A stretch of 64,000 nucleotides of DNA from Rheinheimera sp. 1928-s (GCF_029269265.1 NZ_JARIXP010000007.1:1-64000), one strand, 5' to 3'. Shown: positions 45,013 through 54,053, numbered from the stretch's first letter. Notes: generated by a model from the sequence alone, not told the origin. Made by a program: numbers and translations.

Positions 45013-45822
45013 ATGTACCGCTGCCCGCTTTGCCAACAGAGCCTGACTCAACACCACAACAGCTTTGCCTGTGTTCAGGGCCATAGCTTTGATCGTTCCA
45101 AAGAAGGTTATTTGCATTTACTGCCGGTGCAGCAAAAAAACTCCAAAGTGCCGGGCGATTCTGCATTGATGATGCAATGCCGCCGTGATTTCTTAAATGC
45201 AGGTTATTACCAGTTGCTGTCCGATGCGGTGAACCAAAGCTTCGCCGCTGTACTGCCACAACAGTCTGTAGTGCTGGATTTAGGTTGTGGTGAAGGGTAT
45301 TACAGTCACAGGCTGCTTCAGGCTTTGGCTGGTAAAGACGCCACTCTGTACGGTGTGGATATCGCCAAAACCGCTATTAAAAAAGCCGCCAAAACTTACC
45401 CTGCGATTCACTTTTGTGTCGCCAGCGCCTGGCATCTGCCTTTTGCCGATCAAAGTTTTGATGCAGCACTTAAACTCTGTGCTCCTTGTGAGCCGGAAGA
45501 ACTGGCAAGGGTATTAAAAACTGACGGCATGCTGCTGACGGTCACGCCAGCGCCGAAACATTTAGTAGAGATCAAACAGCAGGTGTACAACTCTGTAAGG
45601 TTGCATAGCGATCAGATTGAAGTAATTCCGGGTTTTGTGCATCAACAGCGTCAGGAATTAACACATCAACTGACAGATTTGCCCGCGCACATGGTACTGA
45701 ACCTGTTGGAGATGACACCTTTAGCCTGGAAGTTTAAGAGCGAACAAAAGCAACAATTTGCTCAAAGCTCACCGCAGATCAGCCTGAACTTTTATTTAGA
45801 CTTGTATCGAAAAAATCGTTGA
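45013..45822 (+). CDS. rlmA: 23S rRNA (guanine-745-N1)-methyltransferase RlmA
   Basis: This 269-residue RlmA has an N-terminal zinc finger with ligands Cys4, Cys7, Cys20 and His24, then a class I methyltransferase domain with the SAM loop LDLGCGEGYYSHRL (about 89-102). It modifies G745 in helix 35 of 23S rRNA. RlmC, which modifies U747 two bases away, is also encoded in this window at 58976. Length matches E. coli RlmA. Confidence 0.94.
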   Translation: MYRCPLCQQSLTQHHNSFACVQGHSFDRSKEGYLHLLPVQQKNSKVPGDSALMMQCRRDFLNAGYYQLLSDAVNQSFAAVLPQQSVVLDLGCGEGYYSHRLLQALAGKDATLYGVDIAKTAIKKAAKTYPAIHFCVASAWHLPFADQSFDAALKLCAPCEPEELARVLKTDGMLLTVTPAPKHLVEIKQQVYNSVRLHSDQIEVIPGFVHQQRQELTHQLTDLPAHMVLNLLEMTPLAWKFKSEQKQQFAQSSPQISLNFYLDLYRKNR

Positions 45823-45907
45823 GACAAAGGGCCAACAAACTGGCAAACCCCTTGCATTGATAGCTGCGGATCCATTGGAGGGCAATAGCTCAGGCGTCAG
45901 GTTAACC

Positions 45908-47887
45908 ATGCAGTTTTTTTTCGAGCACCATAAGAATCATCTGAAACCTCACATGAGTGGCGTTTTGCAGTACGAACAAAAATTAACTGAACTGGACAGT
46001 TGGTGGAGTAAGGTTAGTTTAATAGGTAAAATCAATAGCTTACGTCTTGGTTCTACCATACTCGACAATATGGACCAAACCAAAAAACGCTTCACTGAAT
46101 TACAACAAATTCTGATCGACAACTTACTGCTGGAACAAACCAAAAAAACCTTACTGACAGACAAAGCCTGCAGCCAGATTGCCATTGATGTGCTGATCCG
46201 CAACTTGTTTGAACGTACAGCAGATATAGGTTTTTTAGCCACAGACTCGCAAATTCGCGACTTTTTAGCTGCGCCAGCCGCTGGATCAACCGATGCGATG
46301 CAGCAGCATTTAGCCAGTTATGTCAGCTACTATTCAGTGTATCAGGATGTGGTTCTGCTGAGTCCTGACGGGCAGATCCTGCTAAGGCTGGATCAGTCGT
46401 ACACTCAGAACTACAGCCGTGATCCCTTAGTGCAACACTGCTTGCAGCAGCCCCGGAATTTTAGTGAAACCTTCAGGTATTCAGACCTGCAGCCCAACCA
46501 AAAACAAAGTTTGATTTATGCTCAGGCTGTTGTATCAGATCAGGGCGAAGCGCTTGGCGTACTTTGCCTTTGCTTTAAATTTGAAGATGAAATAATCAAT
46601 ATTTTCAAAAACTTAATTCCAGAACATAGTCAAAGTATTTTGTTGCTGCAGGCTGATGATGGTTCCACCGTCTTCAGTTCAGATCCTGACTCTTTGCCGC
46701 CACAACAGACTTCTGGACGACAACAGAAACTGGGGCTCAGAAAAGTAGACAACCGCGATTATTTACTTAGTTTCGCTCAGACTCAGGGCTATCAGGGCTA
46801 CTTTGGTCCGGCCTGGCAAACTCAGATCTGGACACCATTACACAGCTTTTCTGCTCAGGCAACATCGACGCAGCAAGTTCTGGATATTGATAATCTGACA
46901 TTATTCCCTGAACTCTTTCAGATCCATCGTTCCTCCTTGCAGGTTAACGAAGAGCTGAGCCTGATTGTACTGAATGGTGTGATTTCAGCAGCCCGTAACG
47001 ACGCTGTCGAATTTGTGCCGGTACTGGACGCAATCCGCGGTATAGGCAAAGAAATTCATCAGGTATTTTCCCATTCAGTGGAAGAACTGGCTCATACAGT
47101 GCTGCATAGTCAACTGGAAGAACTGATGATGCTGGCGCGACAGGCATTGGATATCATGGACAGAAATCTGTATGAACGGGCCAACGACTGTCGCTGGTGG
47201 GCACACAACAAGAAATTCCAGCTGTTGCTGCAAAATCCTGATGCAAAAAAACAACAGGAGGCCGCTGAAGAATTAGCTTACATCAATGATTTATATACAG
47301 TTTATTCCAACATCTATATCTACGATGCAAAGCAAACTATCTTGTGCGGTGCCAGAGAACACCAGACAGAGCTAAAGCAAATGCCAGAACAAAGTGGCGC
47401 TGCGCAGTGCCTGTTATTAGACTCTCCCCATCACTATGCGGTTAGCGCTTTTGTGCCCAGTTTGTTGTATCAACAGCAATCCACATACATCTACCATGCT
47501 CCAGTTTTTACCGATGCAACCACAGGAAAAGCTCAGGGCGGTATAGCCTTGATCTTTGATAGTGCGCCACAATTTAGTGCAATGTTGCTGGATATTTTGC
47601 CCAAAAATGAACAGGGGGAAATTAAAGCTGACTTTTCCGCCTGTTTTATCGATGAGAAAGGGGCTATTTTGTCATCCAGTCATACACAACTCTGGCCTGT
47701 AGGACATTGTGTGCCCTTGCCTGACGAGTTATTTCGCTCTGCGCAGCAGCAACCTGTCAGTCAGCGCGTCATAGTAAAGGGCCAGGCTTATTGGCTGGCA
47801 CTGGCGTATTCTAAAGGCTACCGTGAGTACAAAACTTGCGATGGCTACGTCAATCCGCTGTATTGTTGCGTACTGCTGCAATGTTAA
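45908..47887 (+). CDS. orphan double-cache-domain protein lacking signalling output
   Basis: This 659-residue protein seems to contain two cache-like sensor regions, about 90-260 (with LLRLDQSYTQNYSRDPLVQHCL) and 400-640 (with YINDLYTVYSNIYIYDAKQ), joined by a helical segment. It has no signal peptide or transmembrane helix and no CheW, MCP, GGDEF or kinase domain, and it ends abruptly with a Cys-rich tail (YCCVLLQC). Family relatives I recall carry a CheW-like C-terminal part, so loss of a domain is possible. ATG 45908 has AGG upstream. The role is unknown. Confidence 0.7.
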   Translation: MQFFFEHHKNHLKPHMSGVLQYEQKLTELDSWWSKVSLIGKINSLRLGSTILDNMDQTKKRFTELQQILIDNLLLEQTKKTLLTDKACSQIAIDVLIRNLFERTADIGFLATDSQIRDFLAAPAAGSTDAMQQHLASYVSYYSVYQDVVLLSPDGQILLRLDQSYTQNYSRDPLVQHCLQQPRNFSETFRYSDLQPNQKQSLIYAQAVVSDQGEALGVLCLCFKFEDEIINIFKNLIPEHSQSILLLQADDGSTVFSSDPDSLPPQQTSGRQQKLGLRKVDNRDYLLSFAQTQGYQGYFGPAWQTQIWTPLHSFSAQATSTQQVLDIDNLTLFPELFQIHRSSLQVNEELSLIVLNGVISAARNDAVEFVPVLDAIRGIGKEIHQVFSHSVEELAHTVLHSQLEELMMLARQALDIMDRNLYERANDCRWWAHNKKFQLLLQNPDAKKQQEAAEELAYINDLYTVYSNIYIYDAKQTILCGAREHQTELKQMPEQSGAAQCLLLDSPHHYAVSAFVPSLLYQQQSTYIYHAPVFTDATTGKAQGGIALIFDSAPQFSAMLLDILPKNEQGEIKADFSACFIDEKGAILSSSHTQLWPVGHCVPLPDELFRSAQQQPVSQRVIVKGQAYWLALAYSKGYREYKTCDGYVNPLYCCVLLQC

Positions 47888-48129
47888 CTTAGGCTTGTCA
47901 TAAAGCCGCCTCATCAATTAACCCGATAGAGGCTATTAAGTTAAAGCGTTATCTTTCACCTGCATCCATCTTTATGCTGAGCACAAATCAACACAAGATG
48001 GATGCAGCGTCACCATGCAAATCACAACTTCAGCTGATGCTCTGACGCAAAGGCACTCAGCATCACTGGTATCAGCTGCTACAACTTTTGATGTGCTTAT
48101 TTTGAAAAACGAACGCAACTTTAGCTGAA

Positions 48130-48301
48130 CCAATGCCGGAAGCTATGGTCCATAGCTTTCAGAAATTTGGCTTGTTGTCATTCCGAAGTGAAGATTTCAG
48201 CACAGAGGCAGCGTTTTGATTTAAGGAGTTCTAGCGCAAGCGGTTTTATTTATCTCCCTGAACCGCTATTTTTTGCCCGGCTTTATGCCGGGCTTTTTTT
48301 A
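48130..48301 (+). ncRNA. candidate small RNA with intrinsic terminator
   Basis: This lies in the 427-base gap 47888-48314. A 19-base inverted repeat AAGCTATGG-T-CCATAGCTT (48140-48158) is followed by a 7-bp hairpin AGCGGTT...AACCGCT whose loop carries CTCCC, complementary to Shine-Dalgarno sequences. A perfect terminator GCCCGGC-TTTAT-GCCGGGC plus eight T (48275-48301) ends the segment. The terminator is 388 bases past the upstream gene's stop, so it likely serves its own transcript. No promoter was identified. The rest of the gap shows nothing. Confidence 0.4.
48275..48301 (+). terminator. strong rho-independent terminator
   Basis: GCCCGGC-TTTAT-GCCGGGC has a 7-bp GC-rich stem followed by T8. 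Confidence 0.85.
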
Positions 48302-48314
48302 TCAGAACAGGACT

Positions 48315-49793
48315 TCAGTTTTGAATGGTGGTCACTCTGTTCCATAAATTCTGATTTTTGCTGTAAGAAAAATACTCGTCAGGAAACCAGCATTTAGGAA
48401 TGAGCTCCATATTCTTACGTTCTTCAAAATTCGACACCAGCTTGCTCAGAATTTCCAGCAGGCGCTCTTCGCTCATTTTTTCCAGCTTTTTCCGTGCCGT
48501 TGGGAAATACAGATTGTTATCTACACCAATAACCACATTGGTGCCTGTATTGCTAAAGGTCATACTGCGGGTGACCACCCGGCATATCGGCATATCTGTA
48601 GCAGGCGGATACAAAGAGACAACCAGTGCATATTCGTACCTGTCCAAATCACGTTTGTCTGAGTCTTTTGGAATATAAGTCACGCCATACCCCTGCGGAA
48701 ACAGGCCGGTAATTTTAATCAGCGCATCAACAGCAGCTTTATGGTAGTAACCACGATCTACCCCACTTTGCAGCACCAGCGCCGCTTTGGGTAAAGACTC
48801 GTAGCTGTGGTTTAACTTAGTCGACAAGACAACTGAGGTATAAATTTGTGGAATTTTCAGTAAGTTACCCACGCCACCTTCGGGTTTAATGGCGTTTTTG
48901 AGCAAGGTATAGACAAAATTCAGTTTGTCTTGCTCGTTTTGATTAAACAGCTCCCGTTCTTCTTTTGAATTCCCGACATAACGGTCACAGGCCAGGCCTT
49001 TGGTGATATAACTCAGGGTTTCCTGATAGTTAATTTTCAAAAGCGCTACGCGGTTTTCATCATCCAAAACCCGGAACTCATCCAGATCGCCATCTGCACC
49101 TTTGAGAATAGCCAAAGCGTCTGGGTGATAAGTGCCGATATCCTGCAATATGGCCGCCATCAATAACGGCAGTTGTACGTCATCACGAAAAGGTGAATAG
49201 TCGGCTTTATAAGCTGCATCTGAGTTATCCAGCATTTCTTTGGCTGCACGCATCTTGCCCAGAACATAATTATTGCTCAGTTCGTTATCCAGCAGCAGGC
49301 GGTCGAGTAAACGCAGGCTTAAAATACCTTTGTACAGATGTTTAAACTTTTGGTTCACTGCCGCGACATATTTGCCGTTACTGGGTGCCAGCAACTGAAT
49401 AGTGCCCAAAAACTTCGATGACATTTGGATTGTTTCATCAAAATTTTCGCCCTCAGTCAGCTGTAATACCGACAAACAGAGTGCTTTTAAAGCTCTGTAT
49501 CGCTCTACCCTGCTGTCATCGAGCATACGCACATACAATTTTAACGCCGACTGAGCTTGAGCCAATTGCTTCTGTTCGCTGGAAGACAGCTCAGGCTTTT
49601 TTTCCAGTTTGCGGACTTGTAATTGTAATTGCTGAAGTTTTTCATCCTGCTGCTTCGCATGCCGAAAATAATCAGTCGCCACCTCATAGACAGAATCATT
49701 CAAGGCTGTGGCATCGTGGATTTTGCTCAGGATAGTTTTTACAGTTTTACTATACGAAGACTGACTTATGGTTCCCATCGACATATCGGGCAT
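48315..49793 (-). CDS. degenerate HD-GYP-like protein
   Basis: In this 492-residue cytoplasmic protein an N-terminal helical/coiled-coil region (about 1-180) precedes a region shaped like HD-GYP phosphodiesterases. The usual LHDIG reads LQDIG near 216-220, the GYP signature is not recognisable, and the later QIYTSVVLSTKLNHS...GVDRGYYHKAAVDAL and PQGYGV segments match the fold's end. Catalytic metal ligands are missing, so hydrolysis of c-di-GMP is unlikely and a binding or scaffold role is more plausible. ATG 49793 has AGGA but at short spacing; ATG 49784 is an alternative. Confidence 0.6.
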   Translation of the reverse strand: MPDMSMGTISQSSYSKTVKTILSKIHDATALNDSVYEVATDYFRHAKQQDEKLQQLQLQVRKLEKKPELSSSEQKQLAQAQSALKLYVRMLDDSRVERYRALKALCLSVLQLTEGENFDETIQMSSKFLGTIQLLAPSNGKYVAAVNQKFKHLYKGILSLRLLDRLLLDNELSNNYVLGKMRAAKEMLDNSDAAYKADYSPFRDDVQLPLLMAAILQDIGTYHPDALAILKGADGDLDEFRVLDDENRVALLKINYQETLSYITKGLACDRYVGNSKEERELFNQNEQDKLNFVYTLLKNAIKPEGGVGNLLKIPQIYTSVVLSTKLNHSYESLPKAALVLQSGVDRGYYHKAAVDALIKITGLFPQGYGVTYIPKDSDKRDLDRYEYALVVSLYPPATDMPICRVVTRSMTFSNTGTNVVIGVDNNLYFPTARKKLEKMSEERLLEILSKLVSNFEERKNMELIPKCWFPDEYFSYSKNQNLWNRVTTIQN

Positions 49794-49869
49794 CTATCCT
49801 TTTCAGCGGGCCATTCAGGTTGTACCAAAATAAGCAGAGAGTATAGCAGTCCTTTGCCTCTGTCTGGTG

Positions 49870-51087
49870 TCAGTCTGCCAACAAAGGCACTTGCCACTCG
49901 ACGTCAGGTTCCATTTCCATATCCCATTCTTGCTGCATTTGTGCTGCTATACGCTTCTTTTTCTGCGGTTTAACCGCCAGTAAATTTGACCAGAACCAGG
50001 TGGATAAATCCCCCACCAGATTGGTTTCGGCGTTAATCAGTACCACTAATCCTACACCTTTTTCTTTGGAGTAGGCCATTTCGGTGCGATACCCTCTGAC
50101 CCAACCGCCGTGATAATAGACTTCATGACCACCGAAATTAAAAATGCGTACTCCTAAACCGTAATGTGACGTAGTGACATACTGGCCCCAGGTGCGGCCA
50201 CCTAAATCATCAGCCACTTTAATTCTTTTATTACGCACGTCCTGCAGCATGGCCGGACTTAATACGGCAGGGTAATGACCTAGTTGAGCTATCAGCCATT
50301 GACTCATATCCATCACACTGGCATTCACGCCAGCGGCCGGACTTACCCGATAATAACTTGGATTGACCTTAGCTTCAGCCCAGCCCCTTTTCACCCGGAC
50401 ATGAGGCATAGCACGGTTTTTAGAGGCCAAAAACGCTGAGTAGCCCACTGACGCTGTTGGCATTTTTAGCGGTTTAAATAGCTTTTGCTCCATCAGGCTT
50501 TCAAAACTACTGCCCGTGGTTTTTTCCATAACAGGACGAATAAGGCTGAACAACACGTTCTGATAACCATAACATTTGCCTGGCGCGCAACGAGGGTTTA
50601 AGTAACGAAACTTAGGCAATATCTGAGCTGGAGTCTGGTTGGCTTCAATTAAGTCATCATAGGTATTAGGCACCAAACCCGCACTTTGTGATAACAAATG
50701 CTCTACTTTCAAGGCTCCGGTATGACGCGGACTTTTAAAAGAAAATGCAGGCACATAACGGGTTACCGGATCATCCCACTGAAAACGGCCCTGATGCACC
50801 AACAAAGACGACAATTGGCCAGTAAAGGTTTTTGATACAGAGGCCAACCGGAACACTGTGTACGCATCTATATTTGATTTAGTGCCGACATTCCGCACAC
50901 CATAGGCACCAACTTTCACTACTTTGTTATCTTTAACGATAGCGTAAGCAGCACCTGGAATATTGTTCTTTTTTAGTGTCTGGCGAAAATGCCAGTCAAA
51001 GTTGGTAGCCAGTTGATCAACATCAGCCGCCAGTAACTGGGGGGAAAGGACGAGGAATGCGCCCACCAGTAATTGGATTAATTTCAA
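49870..51087 (-). CDS. secreted serine hydrolase, class C beta-lactamase fold
   Basis: This 405-residue protein has a signal peptide (about 1-20) and the beta-lactamase/PBP4*-like domain. The nucleophile motif SVSK is near 83-86, the Tyr motif is YGYQN (about 173-177), and HGGWVRG takes the KTG position. It is more like esterase- or D-aminopeptidase-type members than a true AmpC. It is probably periplasmic. It is the last gene of a run with the gamma-glutamylcyclotransferase-like and ygjP genes. Confidence 0.88.
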   Translation of the reverse strand: MKLIQLLVGAFLVLSPQLLAADVDQLATNFDWHFRQTLKKNNIPGAAYAIVKDNKVVKVGAYGVRNVGTKSNIDAYTVFRLASVSKTFTGQLSSLLVHQGRFQWDDPVTRYVPAFSFKSPRHTGALKVEHLLSQSAGLVPNTYDDLIEANQTPAQILPKFRYLNPRCAPGKCYGYQNVLFSLIRPVMEKTTGSSFESLMEQKLFKPLKMPTASVGYSAFLASKNRAMPHVRVKRGWAEAKVNPSYYRVSPAAGVNASVMDMSQWLIAQLGHYPAVLSPAMLQDVRNKRIKVADDLGGRTWGQYVTTSHYGLGVRIFNFGGHEVYYHGGWVRGYRTEMAYSKEKGVGLVVLINAETNLVGDLSTWFWSNLLAVKPQKKKRIAAQMQQEWDMEMEPDVEWQVPLLAD

Positions 51088-51091
51088 TGTT

Positions 51092-51595
51092 TCAGTCCTC
51101 AGACAAAGGGCTTGCCTTTGTTTTAGTGCCTGTATTGGCCTGTAATTTATGATAAGTCGTTAACATCGACGGTATCAGCTGTGTAATCAAATGCTCTTTA
51201 TGACTTTCACTGACTTGATGCAAAAACCAGTCTCCGTCAACATAAGGCAGTAAAGCTGGCCCTACTGTATAACACCAGGCGTCTATCCAAAGACCCAAAG
51301 ATTGCACTCTTACTTTCTCGCGCAGGTATAAACCAGAATCCAGCTCTTCAAAAAAATCCAGCTTCGCCAGTTCGTCAGGCGAAACCCCCAACAGTACTTT
51401 TCCCTGCTGCAAATGACCAGGACAATGAGCTAAGGCAGGCACTGGTGTATTGGCATGTTGCTGGCTTAAACCGTACCTTTTGTAATCAAGCAGGCTGGCG
51501 TCTTGCATCACATAGTCTTTGCCTGTGATGGCAAAAACGACTTCAGGTAACATCAACAAACCATAAACAAAAACTGCATCACCATCAGGCTTCAT
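51092..51595 (-). CDS. gamma-glutamylcyclotransferase-like (AIG2/GGCT) protein
   Basis: This 167-residue protein has the GGCT fold with the N-terminal VFVYGLLMLPEVV, a variant of the substrate-binding YGxL loop, and the catalytic Glu in FFEELDSGLY. GGCT-like enzymes form 5-oxoproline from gamma-glutamyl amines; the substrate here is uncertain. ATG 51595 overlaps the ygjP TGA in an AUGA, indicating translational coupling. The frame upstream to 51682 is part of ygjP and is not used. Confidence 0.85.
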   Translation of the reverse strand: MKPDGDAVFVYGLLMLPEVVFAITGKDYVMQDASLLDYKRYGLSQQHANTPVPALAHCPGHLQQGKVLLGVSPDELAKLDFFEELDSGLYLREKVRVQSLGLWIDAWCYTVGPALLPYVDGDWFLHQVSESHKEHLITQLIPSMLTTYHKLQANTGTKTKASPLSED

Positions 51596-52098
51596 ACTGC
51601 TTTTCCTTCCAGCTGTCTCAAAGTTAAAAACAGACGTAAATCGAATTCCAATTGATGATACTGGGGTTCCATATGCTGACACAATTGATAAAAGGCTTTG
51701 TTGTGATCTTTTTCGCGCAAATGCGCTAATTCGTGCACCACCACCATTTTTAGCAGAGGAAATGGCAATTGTTTAAATAAAGCGGAAATACGGATTTCCT
51801 GTTTTGCTTTCAGTTTGCCACCTTGCACTCTGCTGACGAAACTATGCAAGCCTAAACTGTTGTCCAGATGAATTTTACCGTCAAAACAAACTTTGCTGAC
51901 AGGTGGGCTGGATTTAACAAAACGTTGTTTTAGCTCCTGAGTAAACTGATACAGGCTTTTATCATTCTGAATATCGTGCGACAGTTGGGGGTAACGAGCA
52001 GCCAGTACTTCAACCAGACGCCCCTGTGCAATCAGCGACTGTACCTGTGTTCGCACTGCTTCGGGATAAGAGGTCAGAAAAGTTAAAACAGGTTCCAC
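51592..52098 (-). CDS. ygjP: YgjP-family zinc metallohydrolase
   Basis: This 168-residue protein has the metallopeptidase-like motif HELAHLREKDHNKAFY (HExxH near 122-126) and the full E. coli YgjP architecture, including GGKLKAKQEIRIS and CQHMEPQYHQLEFD. E. coli YgjP has been reported to hydrolyse UTP. The start is GTG 52098. No in-frame start exists upstream because of a TGA, and the N-terminus lines up with YgjP there. That GTG lies in the arm of a perfect hairpin (52096-52132). Confidence 0.9.
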   Translation of the reverse strand: MEPVLTFLTSYPEAVRTQVQSLIAQGRLVEVLAARYPQLSHDIQNDKSLYQFTQELKQRFVKSSPPVSKVCFDGKIHLDNSLGLHSFVSRVQGGKLKAKQEIRISALFKQLPFPLLKMVVVHELAHLREKDHNKAFYQLCQHMEPQYHQLEFDLRLFLTLRQLEGKAV

Positions 52099-52132
52099 TA
52101 AGCATCATCCACAACTAAAACGATGCTTAGTG
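52096..52132 (-). promoter_or_regulatory. hairpin over ygjP start codon
   Basis: CACTAAGCATC (52096-52106) and GATGCTTAGTG (52122-52132) form a perfect 11-bp stem with a 15-base loop. On the minus-strand mRNA the 3' arm ends in the GTG start of ygjP, and the Shine-Dalgarno-like GTGGAT is in the loop. It could mask translation, or be an operator palindrome for a DNA-binding protein. Confidence 0.6.
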
Positions 52133-52166
52133 TAAAAAATAAAAGTCCTGCCGTGAACCTTTCTTT

Positions 52167-52733
52167 TCAACTGCTGCACTGCAACGCTTGTTTACCTGAG
52201 ATTATTGCCAGAATTTGTCCTTGCTGACCCGTTTTAAGCTCTACCCATTGCCCGGCCCGCCATGGCAAATCCTTTTGTAATTCCAGAGCCAGTTGCTGAT
52301 CAATTTTCACCAATAGCTGATCACACACTTCGACTTGCCAGTGCTGACCACTAAAACTGAGCTGCCCAACCAGACTGTTACTTTGCTCAAGTTGGTGACG
52401 GGCTTGCTGATACTGTTGGTATCGTTGCTGGTAAGCCGTTTGCTGTGGCGACACCTCGTTTTTGGCCAGACTATGCAACTGCACCTGATGGTAGCCTGCA
52501 TCCGACTGCAACACGATTTGGTAATAGGCAGGTTGCCACCAGATTTGTTGTGCTAACCAGATTAAAGCCACAGAAGCCGCCAGGCCCTGCACTGCAGGCC
52601 ATAAAGATTTCCAGTTTGTTGTGCGGGGTTCAGGCTTGAGTTGTAACAACTGCTGCCTGAGTTGATCGGGCATAGGCTGTTCAGTTTTACTTTGCTGATA
52701 CAACTGCTGTAGTTTTTCATCCAGCTTATTCAT
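52167..52733 (-). CDS. probable membrane anti-sigma factor
   Basis: This 188-residue protein starts with a cytoplasmic N-terminus (1-45), has one transmembrane helix (about 47-62) and a Gln-rich extracytoplasmic domain. That topology and the 8-base overlap with the upstream ECF sigma gene suggest it binds and restrains the sigma factor. No zinc (ZAS) motif is present. ATG 52733 is preceded by GGAGAG. Its homology is not clear, so the assignment rests on position and topology. Confidence 0.7.
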   Translation of the reverse strand: MNKLDEKLQQLYQQSKTEQPMPDQLRQQLLQLKPEPRTTNWKSLWPAVQGLAASVALIWLAQQIWWQPAYYQIVLQSDAGYHQVQLHSLAKNEVSPQQTAYQQRYQQYQQARHQLEQSNSLVGQLSFSGQHWQVEVCDQLLVKIDQQLALELQKDLPWRAGQWVELKTGQQGQILAIISGKQALQCSS

Positions 52734-53295
52734 CGTGCTCTCCAAGCTGTTTTGCCAACGCCTGCCGCGCATAACGTAAACGGCTTTTGACGGTCTGTGG
52801 TTCTGTCGAAGTGATTTGTGCTATCTGCACTAAGCTGAATCCTTCCAGTTGCAGCAATAAAGTTTCGCGTTGCAATAACGGCAGCTGCTCTAATAAATGC
52901 TGTAACTTCAGTTCACTTTGCTGCTGCTCAACTGCTGCAGCAGGGCTGTTATCTTCCGCCGCTAAGTCGTCACTGATTTCATAGACCCAGCGTTTTTGTC
53001 TTCTGAATTCATCCAGCAACAAATTGCGGCCTATCGCAAACAACCAGGTTTTAAAACTGCTGTGTCCGGCAAACTGTTGTTTTTGCTGCATCACCTTTAA
53101 CCAGCTTTGCTGACTCAGATCAGCCGCCAGTGCCGGGTCACTTTGCTTTAGCAAAAAATGATATAAATCATCACCATAAGAATGGATCAACTGGGCAAGG
53201 TAAGCTGGATTATCTGTTTGTATATAAGCTTGCATCAGCCGCTGTGGATCAGACTCTGGCAGAGCACTATGTCGATTTAACCAGGATAACAGCAT
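52726..53295 (-). CDS. ECF-type RNA polymerase sigma factor
   Basis: This 189-residue sigma factor has region 2 (about 28-95, with DLSQQSWLKVMQ and FKTWLFAIGRNLLLDEFRRQKR) and region 4 (about 130-182, LPLLQRETLLLQLEGFSLVQIAQITSTEPQTVKSRLRYARQAL). It is expected to be held by the membrane protein encoded downstream and released by an envelope signal. Regulon is unknown; the adjacent TonB-like gene is a candidate target. Confidence 0.92.
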   Translation of the reverse strand: MLLSWLNRHSALPESDPQRLMQAYIQTDNPAYLAQLIHSYGDDLYHFLLKQSDPALAADLSQQSWLKVMQQKQQFAGHSSFKTWLFAIGRNLLLDEFRRQKRWVYEISDDLAAEDNSPAAAVEQQQSELKLQHLLEQLPLLQRETLLLQLEGFSLVQIAQITSTEPQTVKSRLRYARQALAKQLGEHDE

Positions 53296-53355
53296 CCCTT
53301 ACTCCTCTTTCAGCCAGGCCAGCACTACAGCAGTGCTGGCTTGACGCATAGTTAT

Positions 53356-53991
53356 TTAACCTTTATCCAGACTAAAATCCAGCTGCACCTGTAAATGACG
53401 TTGTACCACAGCTTTGCCATCGACCAACTGAGGTTGGTACTTCCAGGAGCGTAAGGCTTTCACAGCCTCCCGGTCAAAAATACGTTTGGGTTCAGCGTCC
53501 AGCACTTCAACGTCAATCACAGCGCCAGTGGTATCAATTGAAAAACTTAACTTTACCCAGCCTTCTATGCCATTTTTAGCGGCTTCAACCGGGTATCTGG
53601 GATCAATACGCACCATAGCTGTGGCTGTTTTATCCGGCAAGCTAAATTCACCTGCATCAGTTAACTCAAGTCCAGGCAATACAGGGTCCACGGACAACTC
53701 AATGAAAGGCCCTGACTCACCTATGGTTTCAGCTGTCAGAGAATCCGGTCTTGCTAGTGGTTTTGGTGGTTCTGGCAAAGTCCGTATGATGATGTTGGCC
53801 TGACTGTCTTTTCTCGGTTCATGCAGTTGATGATCAACAGCCTCTACAGGTGGTTGTACAGAAACTCTGTCAGCCCCTATTAATTGCTGCATCAACGCAA
53901 ACAATAAAAAAGTGATCAGTAAAGCCGGTATAGCGGCCGCCATCAATTTTGCTGTATCTGTGCTGGTATCCATAGTATGTATAGTATTCAT
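53356..53991 (-). CDS. TonB-family energy transducer
   Basis: This 211-residue protein has an N-terminal transmembrane helix (about 18-40), a Pro-rich periplasmic stretch with PEPPKPLARP (about 72-82) and a TonB C-terminal domain (about 125-205; PRYPVEAAKNGIEGWVKLSFSIDTTG, ALRSWKYQP). No exbB/exbD genes lie nearby, so it uses distant ones or serves another role. It is co-oriented with and 60 bases upstream of the sigma factor gene. Confidence 0.9.
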   Translation of the reverse strand: MNTIHTMDTSTDTAKLMAAAIPALLITFLLFALMQQLIGADRVSVQPPVEAVDHQLHEPRKDSQANIIIRTLPEPPKPLARPDSLTAETIGESGPFIELSVDPVLPGLELTDAGEFSLPDKTATAMVRIDPRYPVEAAKNGIEGWVKLSFSIDTTGAVIDVEVLDAEPKRIFDREAVKALRSWKYQPQLVDGKAVVQRHLQVQLDFSLDKG

Positions 53992-54053
53992 CTGGCATTC
54001 TCCTGTTGTTTTTCAGTTAGACGAAACAGCAGGAAAAAAGGGGTTAAGCAATA

